From the NCBI GenBank assembly GCA_951799445.1, contig OX637295.1:24366001-24430000 (forward strand): DNA of 64,000 nucleotides, written 5' to 3'. Under the pieces are notes generated by a model. It had not been told where the DNA came from. It saw only the letters and a list, made by a program, of their open reading frames with translations, and did no database searches. This DNA comes from Pseudisothecium myosuroides. Its lineage: Eukaryota > Streptophyta > Bryopsida > Hypnales > Lembophyllaceae. Shown piece by piece: positions 11,722 through 23,588 of the stretch (position 1 is the first letter of the stretch; each line of letters begins with the position of its first letter). A program made the position numbers and the translations under genes.

Positions 11722-13291
11722 ATGGCATCAATACAATCAATTGGAAGAAAAAGAGAAAGAAAGGAAGGAAGAAATTACCAAAACCAAAATTTTGAAAAAA
11801 ATAAACTAATTTCATGGAATTTAATGAATGAGGAAAACCTTATTCAATTGGATTTTGATGGAGACGGTGCCAAGGGATGTACATATACTACACATGGTGC
11901 AAGATATTTTAAGAAAAATGTATATCATTCCCTGTCAATTTACATTAAAGCATAATATTTTTGTAATTGCATTTTATAAAGAATACAATAGTCTATTTGA
12001 GCGTGGGCACTATACACATTGTTGCCATAGAGTTTGTGCAAATTGCTTACCTAAATTTATTGAAGAAGGGAGAAAATGTAAGAAGTGTCCCAATGTAAGC
12101 AATATAGTATATTCCCAAAAATGTATAGAAATGTTGGAATTGTGGAATTGCAAGGATTTTGAAATTGATAATATATTGCAATTTCATGAAGTATTGGAGG
12201 GATGTAGAAAATTCACTAAATTGAAAAGTGAATTAGTAGTTTGGCAGTGTGTTATTTCAAAATCTAGCATTTTATATAGCAATACATTGCAAGGATTAAA
12301 CTTACCTAAAAATATAAAACTTGACATAAGTTATTCCAGTATTCCAAATAGTAGCATTTTAAAGTGTAATGAGCCATATTGGAAACATGAAAAGTTTAAC
12401 AACAACAAGATGAAGTGGCAAAAGATCAATAAATAGGAGAAACTAGTGAGGACTACTTCGACAACATTAGCTATTTTTGATGGATCGAAAATTCCTCCAT
12501 CCACCCTGGAATTGGAATTATCCTATATTGTAGCTTCTATATTCCAAATGCGTATGAAACAAGTTCATATTAGTTGACATCAAGACTTATTAATTTGTAT
12601 TATGAAATAACACCACCGTATGGCCAAACTAAATATTAAAATACATCCGTGTGTGGAAATTACAAGAACAAAAGCCATGGTTATTTGACTAATGCTAGAG
12701 AGGGTGTAAAAGGAGGTATTGTCCCATATCACAACTCAAAGATATCACTTGCAGTAGAGAAGGCATTCAAAAATTTGGGTGATCAGTGCGCATCAAACAT
12801 TTGGAAAAGTCTTGTGTCACATTTCGGAACAAAAATCAACAATTATTTTGATAAACAAGGTACTAATACTTGCTAGCTGTGTATTGGTCATAAAGAAAAT
12901 CCAACCAATGTTATTCAGATGCACATCAGCAAAAACTCTTATATCAAGCCCCACATTGATATCAATGATTTGGAGTCTTCATTTATCACATGGTTCACTG
13001 AAGGACATCCAAAAAGAGCAGAATTTGGTTTGTTTCAAATGATATACAAATTTAAGACAAACAATGGTTTTTGGTTTGTTTCTTAGGAGTCAAGAATATG
13101 TACATGGTACTTTAGAAATTGACACAAAGGGTAATGAGTTAGAAAATTACACTTCAGGAGTTGCATTGACAAACAAAAAAGGGTTAACTATTAGATCAAC
13201 CAATCAATTGAATGCAAACACCAAATATCCTAGAGGAATTCTTTCTTCCAAACATTGGTATGCTATTGATCCAAGTCAAGTAGCTGAATGA
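11722..13291 (+). pseudogene. degenerate copy B of an unrecognised family: RING-like zinc cluster plus possible 2OG-Fe(II) oxygenase-like block
   Basis: The likely start is ATG 11722 (MASIQSIGRKRERKEG), matching the basic N-terminus of copy A. Next come GCTYTTH, a frameshift near 11905, then a Cys/His cluster HYTHCCHRVCANC...CKKC (about 12010-12090) spaced like a RING or treble-clef zinc site, and LQGLNLPKNIKLDI (about 12290). After a gap come KAFKNLGDQCASNIWK (12760-12810), an in-frame stop near 12874, SYIKPHIDINDLESSFITWF (about 12938-12996), YKFKTNNG and, after another shift, RSQEYVHGTLEI (about 13090-13120). The HxD...H spacing with a WF and HGT context recalls 2-oxoglutarate/Fe(II) oxygenases; that is inference from motif pattern only. 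At least two shifts and a stop show it is dead. Repetition in opposite orientation 5 kb away suggests it travels on, or as, a mobile element. Confidence 0.6.
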
Positions 13292-13821
13292 AAACAAAAT
13301 TACTCAAAGTCCTTTATTTTACAAATGATATGAGCAAATAAAATATTCTAATTTCTAAAGAAGAAGATGCATGAGCCACGGATCACAAAGATACCTTTTG
13401 AGTATATTTAGCAACTTCTACCTCTTTGCTCTTGATTTGAATTTTAGCCATGACAATAATTTTTTTTGAATTTCAACTTAACGAATAAAATGAAGCTCAC
13501 TAAGTTTAGTTTCTACTCCAATTTCAAAAAATGATTTTTTTAAAAATTGAATAATTTATTCCAATTTAAACTTTGCATGGTCTACTAATTTTTTTAATTA
13601 TAGAATGTCATGGTAATTTAGTTTGCACCATGATATTCTAAATTATTATATAAGAAAACATAAAAACAATTTCATAAAATTTCAGCATTTAGGGGTTGAA
13701 TATAATAACAACTTCCAAACTAACAAATTTTATCCACTTATGTGGTTTGGCTAAAAAAGATATAAAGCCAATAATATAGAAAATTAAAAACTAATTGCAA
13801 TAATTCTAAAAATAGACAATG
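13292..13821. other. intergenic DNA with one hairpin
   Basis: AT-rich and without a gene. A 14-bp inverted repeat TAGAATGTCATGGT...ACCATGATATTCTA (about 13602-13647, one mismatch) can form a hairpin. Confidence 0.5.
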
Positions 13822-14108
13822 GCACTAACCACACTAACCTATATTTTTAAGGTTAGTGTGGTTAGTGCAAAAGAATTTTATTTCCAATATGGCATGGATC
13901 ACTAACCACACCAACTTGTTTTGGGGGGATTAGTGCGGTTAGTGACACATGATATTTTTTTCCAATATCATATGTGACTAATTGCACTAACCCTGAAAAT
14001 GGAAGTTAGTGTGGTTAGTGACACATACTGTTTTTTTTCAAAATGATGTGTCACTATCCGCATTTATCTCAAAAATAGAAGTTAGTGCGGTTAGTGTCAC
14101 ATGATATT
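13822..14108. repeat. cluster of four consecutive hairpins sharing a CACTAACCRCACTAAC stem
   Basis: Hairpin 1 (13822-13868) is a perfect 19-bp stem GCACTAACCACACTAACCT with a 9-nt loop. Three more follow back-to-back (about 13886-13955, 13964-14030 and 14040-14108), each with a variant of the same stem extended outwards by an AATATCATRTGTGAC-type arm. The third and fourth have decayed left arms while all right arms keep GTTAGTGYGGTTAGTG. The unit is about 75 bp, so this is a tandem array of palindromes. It could be a decayed foldback or MITE cluster, or a source of hairpin RNA. Confidence 0.8.
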
Positions 14109-14109
14109 G

Positions 14110-15302
14110 CTTTTACATGTAGTGGTTTTTTGAACTTCTTTGGTTGTTTTGAATTTTACAAGTTTATTTTTTTAAGAGCACATTTAGACTAAAATCATCA
14201 AAATTTAAGGGCTTGGCTACAAAAATATAAAATTGAATACTTATCTTTTTTATAGTGCCAAAATTGAGTGGAAAATGTAAAGCTTGATTCCATGTTTGTA
14301 AGGGTGAAATATAATAACAACTACCGAATTAGTCAAGTGAATGTAGTTGTGCCCAAATATGAAAGTGGGGTTGATGTGACAGTATTTCAATAAGCAAACA
14401 TTCAATCTGGATTTGACAGATTTTTTGTTGGTGAAACCTTCTCTTTTGCTCCAACAATTCATTACAAAAGAACACAATTTTATTGCTGCTTGTGTACATG
14501 CCAAAGGTGGTCTAATACAATGTCTGGTTGGAATTTGAAGTTTGACGCATGCAACAATGATCTCCTACGATGTACTACCCAAACTCAAAAGTGGAAAGAC
14601 ATTTTGGAAACGTAACTAAACTCCATGCAAAACATGTCCTCCTTCTAACAAAATGCAAACCACGGAAAACTGCTAATTCATGACATCTACAACGTACAGG
14701 CTACAGCCGGCGTAGTCCACAACCAAAATGGTGGACTCTACATTAGTCGACAATGTTTCCATCAAAATCCAGCAAAGAAGAATTCGACGCATCCCCCACG
14801 CCTAGCTTGTAGCCTCCCCATCAAGTTGCACTTTCCGTCCATTGCGGCTCACCAAGCCTGGAGATTTTTCCAACGTTGAGATCAACCACGCTACACAGAC
14901 AAACAAAAAATCAAATTACTGCAACAAACGCAAAGCCTACTTTCTACCCGTATGCACCTTCAAAAAACAGGGTTCATTGAAGAGGAACACTTCGTAAGCT
15001 CTACAAAGTCGGTTTTGTTTGCGCTTGCAAATTCTACAGTGCCATCGGATTGTTGGGTGTGCCACGTTGTAATGCAAGAGGTTAGGATTCGTGTTGTAGA
15101 AGGTGGACGTCAATGCAGGTCAGATGATAGGAAGTACTAGCTCTTAAGCAACACTGTAATAGAAATTTTGCCCGCTCAACTGCCGCCCACCTTCACCCTC
15201 CCAATCCACCTTGTACAACACCCACGCATTTTGGAGAGAAGAATCAATAGTGGAAAAAGGAACTTATGCCACCACTTTTGGGAATGAAATAGAACACTGT
15301 AG
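14110..15302. other. intergenic DNA
   Basis: No recognised gene. AT-rich to 14500, then more balanced composition up to the piggyBac relic. The small frames at 14250-14504 minus and 14952-15140 plus show no domain. Confidence 0.5.
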
Positions 15303-16437
15303 TCACGCCTCATTTGGTCTATCAAGTCTACTCCACGCATGTGTAGCTAATATTCTACTTGTTGTGGTATTGTGCTCATCTCTTCCCTTATTCTGTTTAT
15401 CCATTGTAGAGTAATTCCTGCACCTACGGGGTTTGCAAAGGTACAGAGGAAGGAAACAGGTTTCAATTAAGTCAAACCACATTGTGGCTTCCATCTTGCC
15501 ACTCTCATGCATTTGCCAAAAAAACGTGGAATGTGGATGCAAAGCTCTCTAGAAGCCACTTAGGACTATGAGATACCCCACTCGACCACCTTTTACGGTT
15601 AATGTAGCATAAATTCCGCGCTGTAGCAGGGAATCAAACAACATGGGACTTATAAAAAAGTTGTTGCATACTACTACGTGACCCTTGTTGCCGAGTCCAC
15701 TTGCCAGTTTGTGCACAACTTGTTCTCCTTGTCCTTCATCAATTGTCCCTCCTTCTTTTCCTATATAGGGGATGATCGATCTTGAAAATGTAGTGGCTTG
15801 GATTCGACACAACTGCCCACACCTTGAAGCCATAATGAGTGGGTTTTGCAAGAATGTACATTCGGCAGGGAGAAAAACAACCACAAAAGGCTACCATTAT
15901 CTCGTCTGTAGTAACATACTTATCAGGATTGAACAACTTCCGAGATTGCTCTACAAAATAATCTAGTACCTACTTCACCTTCTCTAGTTTATCATACACT
16001 TCACTCTTCTTGTCACAACAGAGTTTTGTGTTATCAACACAATGGATGCAACGCAATAGGGACTCAAATCTATCACAAGTCATTATATGGGGGATGAATC
16101 TATAGCGCCAAAAGGGATCAATCCTCCAATTTTCATGAATTGTGGAAGATCCCTTCAACCCCATCAAAATGACAACTCCCAAGAAAGCACGCATCTCCAG
16201 CAAGGTCACAAGAGTCCATTTTGGGCCTCTATTCAAACCGAGTGCACGCCCCCTCCGCCGAGGATCATTAGCCACCATACATTGTTGCCCCGCATACAAA
16301 TTAGTTTGAGTAACAAGGATCTGCAAGGTGATGTCGTCCCACCATAGTTGAAAGAAGTACGCTGCCTCTTGTCTATTTTGGATGTATAGCTGGATGGGGC
16401 CTGGGCAAGGTCCATTGAAAGCTTTCCGGTCCCCCAA
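15303..16437 (-). pseudogene. piggyBac-type transposase relic (DDE_Tnp_1_7 family)
   Basis: Minus-strand frame from 16437: an N-terminal part with LLEMRAFLGVVILMG and IDPFWRYRFIPHIMTCDRFE, then an in-frame TAG at 15970-15972, then continuing in the same frame VTTDEIMVAFCGCF...YILAKPTHYGFKVW, the signature around the first catalytic Asp (DE-M-V-F...KP...GFKVW) of piggyBac transposases. A frameshift near 15740 leads to HVVVCNNFFISPMLFDSLLQ, where the family's second catalytic Asp (DNFF) reads Asn. A last shifted piece has MHESGKMEATMWFD, like the family's C-terminal W-D block. A stop, at least two shifts and the D-to-N change make it non-functional. PiggyBac elements insert at TTAA; matching miniature elements lie at 23792 and 38321. 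Confidence 0.8.
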
Positions 16438-16623
16438 AAGCTCACTCGTTGCCTAGCCACATTTGTCATCTACGTAACAACAACAAATATCTTTTATATC
16501 TAACTTTTAATTTGGTCAACATTCAAATGCACAAACTCTTCCTAACGCTCTAAGTCCAAGGATTCCCTAGTAGACAAGCGCTCATCCTCATTGTCAAGAT
16601 CAAATCTTTTTCAATTTTTGTCG

Positions 16624-17037
16624 TTAGAGGATTACCTGCAAAGTTGGAGAAGTTTGCCATCCACAAGGAATCTTGTGAGTTAGATGTCCAAACCTCGTAG
16701 TTGGTGAGGGGCGCTCTGCTACATCCAAAGGGTTGCTGGAAGAGCCAAATTGGCGTGGGCCTTTTGGTGGCGTCACTTTTGTAGTTGTCATAAAAGTTGT
16801 CTCCATTGGTGCCCCCATCACAGATTCATCATTGTTGCTGATAGCTCCCAGATTCTGAATGCGGCCAATACTTCCATCATGGGACGGTGAGGGAACATAG
16901 CATGGTGGCGTAGCTAAGGTGACTGTGGTATACGGTGTGGGAAGAAGGTGATGAAGGAAGTCCAACGTCTTGCAGTCCGCTTGGGCCACCTTCTTCCAAC
17001 GAATGGACCCGCCAAAGTCCACACTATACCAATACAC
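16624..17037 (-). pseudogene. unrecognised frame upstream of the piggyBac relic
   Basis: An open frame of 137 codons on the same strand as the transposase relic and 190 bp upstream of it. It begins with YWYSVDFGGSIRWKKV and becomes Thr/Pro-rich, like a linker. Upstream of 17037 related-looking sequence continues with a stop to about 17145, where an inverted-repeat element interrupts. It may be the N-terminal region of the original transposase or a second gene of the element. No domain is recognised. Confidence 0.35.
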
Positions 17038-17145
17038 ACCCTCATCAAATCATCTTTGACAAACGTCTATCACCTTAAAATCTTGTAATCCATTGTGTTG
17101 AATTGGGCTCTATCCAATCATGTGCAGGGGAACCCAGACTTCATC

Positions 17146-17872
17146 GGGGGTGATTGCAAGAAACACTTAACCTTTTTTTTGTCCCCTTGACCTTGGACAT
17201 GTGGTTTTTTGCTCATAACTTTTGCATCGTTTGTCCAATTTCTATGAAACTTGAAATGAAGGTACATGTGGTAGTTGCAGATGTTGAGTAATTTTTTGGG
17301 TTTTAAAAAAATTATTTTACTATTTTTAAACAGCCCCGATTGGATGTCTACCTTGGCCATTTTGAGGGGTTTCAGTACTATTTTTCACCCAAAAATCCGA
17401 ATTTGAAGCTCAAAATTGGTATATTAGGACTTCTACTGAAGTTACACAAGCTTGCAAAGGATTTTCTAAAAATAGTAAATTTTCCACCTTCCACATGTGC
17501 TCAAAGTGCACTACCTTTGCGGAAGTGTAGAGAATCCAATATTATTTTTCCAAAGGTGAAAATTGGTGAAAAGGAGAATTTGTAAGTTAAAAAAAATCCC
17601 TTTTTTTTTAGAATTTTTAGAATTTTTTACTATTTTCTAAGAATTAAATTCCAAATTGTCTATTTTCTTGCATTTTTCAACCCTCTTTGACCGTGCATAA
17701 CTCTTAGAGATAAAAAATTTTAGGTCTGAATTTTTGCACATGTCAGTTTTTTAATGCTTCACAAATTATCCATATTTTATTTTATTTACAAAAAAAATTA
17801 TTCCAAAAGCCACAAACTTGAGTGAAATGGCCGTTTTGAGCCAAAACCAACAGGTGTTTCTTGCAACAACCC
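17146..17872. mobile_element. MITE of the GGGTKATTGCAAGAAACAC family, copy 1
   Basis: The ends are inverted: GGGTGATTGCAAGAAACAC at 17148 and GTGTTTCTTGCAACAACCC ending at 17872. The interior of about 700 bp is AT-rich and non-coding. A second element with the same ends lies at 19701-20546. No clear target duplication is visible, so the superfamily is undetermined. The element separates the frame at 16624-17037 from the frames at 17894-19182 on the same strand. Confidence 0.65.
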
Positions 17873-17893
17873 TTGGGCAAGCTGCAGCCTGGA

Positions 17894-19182
17894 TCAACGT
17901 TGTTCTAACCTTTGGGAATGCAAGCTCAGAGTCGCCTCTCTAGTGGAAGCGCGGTGGATGTAGAAGCTCCTTCTACCAGAGCAGCATGGTGCAAGCAATG
18001 ACGTGGTGGTGTATACATTGCAGGTATGTTCAATCCCGGATCTTGCCTTTATAGGACAACCTGATCGGCTTGTGTACTTGCCACCAATTTTGTGACTATT
18101 GTGAGCCAATCTTTTGTGCAGGTCGCGTTAACAAAGGCCCCGCTCAAGTTCAATTGGTGACCCCGCTTCTCTACCAGTTCGATGTCACTATTGCCTAGCA
18201 ATGAATTGTTCAACACACTGGAAGGGCCATGACCTCCAACAGCCATAGAGTCTGGACCCACGGAAGATCCACCAAGGCCACTTGCTGTAGATTTTGGACC
18301 TTGACCCCGTTTGGCACGTTGATATGCAGGGGACTTACTGATAGAGTGGATGTAATATTCCTCCCATAATTGGCAAGTCCCCATATTGTCATGTCGTTCA
18401 TGCAATCCTTGGCAACTTGAGCAAATTTTTGCAAGTTGATGTGTTTTTTTTTGGCGCAGAGCAGAGGCAATGTCAAATTGGGGCGAATTTCTGGCCAACT
18501 CCACTCCCTTCTTGCACGACCCCGCCTATTGCGTCCACTAGGGCCCAACAGAACTATAGCATTGGAAATGCGTGAAGGTCCACTCTGACCGTGTCTTGTC
18601 CGTCCACCACGAGTAGTGCCACTGCAATCGGCCCCTCTCCCGTCAATGTGGACATTGGAATTTGCCTCTCCATGTGGTGGAATTGGGCTACCACGACCCT
18701 TCTTTTGGTCATTGAAACCGCCTTTTTGTGCTTCTCTGTGACACTGAAGTGCTTTGTGAACTGTTTGCAAATTTGTCCATGCTTCCAACTTGGTGGCATT
18801 CTTGGATGTTGTCTCCACGACTGCTGTTGGGTGACAATTGCCAGGATGAATTTTGTTGACATCCAGTGGCCATCCGCCTGAGTTGAATGTCAGCAGCCTG
18901 GTAGACGGCTGATGATCCGTGCCCCCTTGAGGAAATGGTCTGTCGACTTCCGGAATGGATTTGCCCACAACCTCATGGGCATGTGGTAGTGGTTGTTGTA
19001 GGTGTCTTGATCGGGCCTCTAGGCATCCCTCTGCTGCTTGTCTCACTGTGCTCTTCATCAAGGTGAGTTGGCCAGTGCTTGGTCTGCAAAAACTTGTTGA
19101 GGAAATCAAGAATTCTCCATGAATGCCCCTTTGGATACATCCTCTCCCACCCCAATAGTCTAGCAATGTAACGTCTACACAA
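17894..19182 (-). pseudogene. cluster of overlapping minus-strand frames, unrecognised
   Basis: Several overlapping frames run on the minus strand: 19182-18973 (YPKGHSWRILDFLNKFLQ near the start), 19166-18210 (318 codons), 18862-18554 and 18504-18049. The region is GC-richer than its flanks. The 318-codon frame is rich in Gly, Arg, Ser and Pro and shows no domain I know; frame-hopping suggests a decayed coding region rather than one protein. It lies between two MITEs of one family and upstream, on the same strand, of the piggyBac relic, so it may be cargo or an N-terminal part of that element. A chance origin cannot be excluded. Confidence 0.3.
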
Positions 19183-19700
19183 GTATCTCTAGTTACAAAT
19201 GCTCAAATATAGAAGCCAATGGTGATTCTCCTTAAGCGGCAGCAAATTGAGCAAGTAATCCTCTTGCAAGCAATTGACCGAGTGCCCAATGATATAGCTT
19301 CTCTTGCAGAATCCACACTTCCTCTGTTGTTGCTCTCCCTGCTCACAAAGCAATAGTCATTCCAACTCAGTTGACAAACACAAATCACTCCGCCATTTTT
19401 AAAGGCATTCAAGCAAGGAAGGTGGGGTGCCAACAACTTGGTCTCATTTAGGCACTCAGTGCCACCTCTAAACCCTAAAGCCCAGTCGCAACTTTGGAGT
19501 CCTACCAAATGACCATTCCTAACTATGATTCCTCTATGCATGAAGACAAGAGTCCACCCATACATGAGTAATGTGTCCTACCCCTACCCCTTTCTTTACA
19601 AATCCACTACTTGCAATCCACTTGAAGCAGCAACCAATATTGAGAAGTACAATGCGCATCTGTCCACATTGCAGTGTGTATTGCACAGCTCTGCCGCCTT

Positions 19701-20546
19701 GGGTTATTGCAAGAAACACTTGTACTATTTGTTGCGTTTTTGGTTTTTGGCCTTTTAGTACTTTTAGTACTACGAGTCACCTTCAGTACTATTGGGGGCA
19801 TGGAATATAAAATTTGAATAATCAATTGGATTTCAAATTTACTACTGACAACATATGATGTTCATCATTGGATGACAAAAATGGATGGAAATATTTAAAT
19901 TGCCTTAAAAAAACAATTTACATTAGGAGATAAGAGATACTACAAGCCCCCACCAGTACTATTGAGTCTTTTTTTATACCCTGAAGTACTATTTTGAGCC
20001 ATAGGTTACAATTTACCCTAGAAATTGAGACTTCCATGTTTTTATTTTTGAAAATTAGAAAAAGGTATTTGAAAAAATTATTTTAAAAGTGGCCATTGTT
20101 GTCAACTAAGAACAAAATAGGAAGATCAAAGCTAGAAGTAAAAATCATTTTTAGTTCAATATAAATTCAATCCAAATATAGCATACTTTTGGCCAATGTA
20201 AAATACACTTAGAACATGTTTTTGGAAATCCCTCTTTTGAAAAGGTGTATTTCTATTAGAAGAGCTAGCCTACCAAATTTGACGACGTAACTCTTCAAAA
20301 AAGGTATTCGATAGTACTAAAAACCACCAAAACCGCATGTATGACATATATTCAAAATTCAATTTCACATATTGAATTAATTTTGAAAAAATTGAAGTAA
20401 TTCAAGTGCATTTTTTATTGCTATAGAAAGCTTGCTTTTTAAATTTCATCTTCATTCAGTCATTTTTGCAGTACTTATGGCACAAAACAACTTCTGCATT
20501 GAACGTGTGACGCAAAATAGTACAGGTGTTTCTTACAATCACCCCC
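19701..20546. mobile_element. MITE of the GGGTKATTGCAAGAAACAC family, copy 2
   Basis: Left end GGGTTATTGCAAGAAACAC (19701), right end GTGTTTCTTACAATCACCC (about 20525-20543). The similarity extends inwards: ACTTGTACTATTTGTTGCG on the left matches the inverted CGCAAAATAGTACAGGTGT on the right. CCTT lies directly outside both ends and may be a 4-bp target duplication. No coding capacity. It is the longer partner of the element at 17146-17872. Confidence 0.65.
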
Positions 20547-22921
20547 TTGTCAATAAATCCCCTTTCCGCAATGGAACTCATAACCTCAACACCCCACTAA
20601 ACCATCATAGAAATTGTTGCACATGATACCCCAATTCGTGCGATCGTGGCCATCACAGTGGTTTCACTTCATTTGCACGGAATGTTGGCGCCTCCATGAA
20701 ACATACTCGGAGTGCAGACGCAAGGAGAGCAATACGCAAATAGTGTGGGTGGAATCCAAGGCCCAACAGTCTCTAATTGGCCCTGACAGGTCAAGAACTA
20801 GATAACAGGCACCAACTGCCATGTCCAGTTTTTGACCTGTAGGGTTTGAAGTAAGAATTACCTTCGCAAAGTTGATCAATCACCTAATCCAGACTTGCCT
20901 TCTGATCGGCCTTTCAAAGCCATTCACTTTTGCTTTTTACTTCCCCCTGATTAAGTGCGGCTACTATCGTGAATAGTGCTTTGTGAATCGAGAGGGGACA
21001 AAATTTGGTGGCAAGGGTAGTGAGGGATTAAAGGAATCCAAATCCCATAGTTTCTTCTTCTATGGCTGTATAAATGAACTAAAGTTGACCCTTGTATGCT
21101 TCCTACGAAGTGACCATAATGGCATCTTAAAGTACAACATGTAGAAAAAAAAAGCCATGCATCTTAGGGGCTCGGCACACCGTGGACAAATTGTCCTTGC
21201 AAAATAGCCAATGGTCATGGCTTTTGATTTGAACTTCAATTGGGTTGAAGCTTGGAACACCCAACATTCCTACAAACAAAATGAGTCCAATTTAGCACCA
21301 TAGAATCAATTCATAACAAATAATATGTGGCCCGAAAGGTGTCCTGGATCATTAGGAAGAAACTATGTTGTAGAAATCTTTTAAATGTCTTGCATTGCAA
21401 AGAATCTAGTGTTAAACCATTGTCCTCATGAATCCATTGATTATTGACACAATGCACATTACAACTTGGTTTATCCTTGATTGAAACCATTTTATTTTGG
21501 GGGATGAGATTACTAACATTCTACAATTGATCACCATATTTGGAACCTTCTTAGACCAGGTCTCACTTCATGGAATATCTAAGCTAAATAGTATAATTAG
21601 ACTGTGCCACAGTAATTTCTTGAAATTTGACACTATATAAATATTTGTTGATATTATACAAGAAGGAACTCACTTTTGAATTAGGTATTGTTTTAATGGA
21701 CTTATGAACCTCTATAAGTACAATCGAAAATATTTGTAGAAATATATGTTGACTTTAATGTTTTGTAAAGTAACTTGCTTAGAATAAGGAACCTAATTAT
21801 TCAAGCAACCTAATTTTACTATTTAGTGTAAATCTCTAGCAATCAAATTATCAAACTATCATGTTTTAAAAGGTGCGTTAGAATTGCAAGCAAACTACTC
21901 AATTCATTTGGCAAGGGCATGTTGAATATGAAAAAAATCTATGTGGTATCAATGTAAAAAGATATAAGTCTAATCCACAATTCTTTTTAGAAAATTGACA
22001 TCCGATGGGGTCAATTCTCTACTTTTTGCAAGAGAGAGGGCATGAAGGTTATGTGATGTCTTAAAACCTCCCTTATTGGAATAGATCAGTTTTATTTCTA
22101 TTCTTTGGAGGTGATGTTTATCTTGGGCTATATAGTTGTATGCATTATTGGCTCCATTTTAATGCAATAGGTATTTAATATGTTCCAAAAATTAAAAAGC
22201 TTATCTTGTTATTTATTTTAATTTATAATTTGGAATATTAAATATTATAACTATGAGTGAAAAACATAATTTAAAAAATAGATGCCAAATTTTTATAGAA
22301 TTTTTTTTTATAAAATTTTTGCACCTTACAAAACATTCTATCACTAATATCTACCAAACCTTGCTTTTAGAATAAAATGTCTTCAAAGATTTAATGATTT
22401 AGTCTTTCTTTCATAATAATACACATTCTTGTAAAATTAAAAATATGCATAATTAAAAGTAATACAAATTGTATATTGAAAATTTAATAAAGATTGAATA
22501 AAATCAAATATAAATTCAATTTTCATTATAATTTTTTTGGATTTCTACAGCATGTCCATATTTACCCTTGTCATGTGTATATGAAATAATTCTACATATA
22601 GTAATCAATGATTCATAGCCAAGCTTGAATTCAAGATTTTCAAGAATTTCATCAGCAAAAAGAATAAAGCAAAAGGTCTCCAACTCTAGTATAAGTTCAT
22701 AAATGTTCTCTACCAAATTTGAATTTGCACCTTTACAAACCAAATTTGAGCTATACACAAGTTTTTAATTTTCATATTGTTTATTTAAGTTGATTGAAGA
22801 TTTGAGTTTACAAGGGTGCAATTGCTATAGGTAGGTAAGATTCTCCATTGAATTACCAATTCGTATTCATTTTCAAAGGCCAAACACACATATGCAATAC
22901 TAGTTGACTTTTCATTTATAA
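20547..22921. other. intergenic DNA
   Basis: Moderate composition to about 21300, then strongly AT-rich. Short frames at 20614-20805 plus, 20664-20879 minus, 21060-21260 minus and 22516-22758 minus show no recognisable domain. No RNA gene recognised. Confidence 0.5.
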
Positions 22922-23272
22922 GGAAATCCTCAATCCACTCCACCAACTACCCCTCCAAATAAACTTCTCACCAGTTTATAATTAAAACTTGAAAATTTTA
23001 TCATTGGAAGCACATCCCTAGTATATTGAATAGATACAAGAAAACTCAAATCTAAACATTAGACAATGAAATGAAACTGCTTCAAAGCTAACAAAAGACA
23101 AAAAAGTATAGAGGAGTTGAAAAATCATGGTTACTAAAGCACTTTGCACTCCAAATTTAAAGTACTTTGCAATGTGCTTCCAATGACAAAAATTTCAAGG
23201 TCTAATTATAAACCAATGAAAAGTTAGGAGTTTATTTGGAGGGACCATTGACAGAGTGGATTGAAGATGCCT
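22922..23272. mobile_element. MITE with about 110-bp terminal inverted repeats
   Basis: The left arm (22922-23030) carries CTCAATCCACTC, CCCTCCAAATAAACTTCT, AGTTTATAATTA and CATTGGAAGCACAT. The right arm (about 23165-23272) carries the same blocks inverted and in reverse order, ending GAGTGGATTGAAGATGCC. The arms make up most of the 351 bp, and the middle is non-coding. The long-arm, short-middle structure fits a foldback or Mutator/hAT-derived MITE. No target duplication was settled. Confidence 0.75.
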
Positions 23273-23300
23273 TAACATTGTGTATACAGTATTATATACT

Positions 23301-23588
23301 ATAGATGTTTTGGGGGGGTTTGAAAGGGCCGTTTCAGCCTTGTTTACCCTGTTGTAATGAACAATGCCACTGTCAAAATATTTAAATGATAAAAAATTAA
23401 TGAAAAATTACTAAAATTCTAAAAAATATTTTTTTTTTAATTTTTAAAAAAATATTTAAAACTTAATTGAATATTATTATTTGACGTGGTAGTCTCTCTG
23501 CCACATCAGATTGCTGCTACAGCAAAGTTCCCACAGTCTAGGAACTTGGGGGAACTTGCGGCCTTATTTAACACTTGAATCTCATCTA
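23301..23588. mobile_element. MITE related to the element at 50140
   Basis: Aligns along its length, in direct orientation, with 50140-50400. Shared blocks are GTTTCAG near the left end, a TGACGTGGTAGTC...GCCACATCAGA palindrome in the middle, AGTTCCCACAGTCTAGGAAC, and a right end ATCTCATCTAATGAC. No coding capacity. The left end is decayed compared with the other copy. Confidence 0.65.

Noticed and set aside
13822..14108. CRISPR-like array
   Set aside because: The repeats are palindromic and adjacent without unique spacers, and the DNA is eukaryotic.
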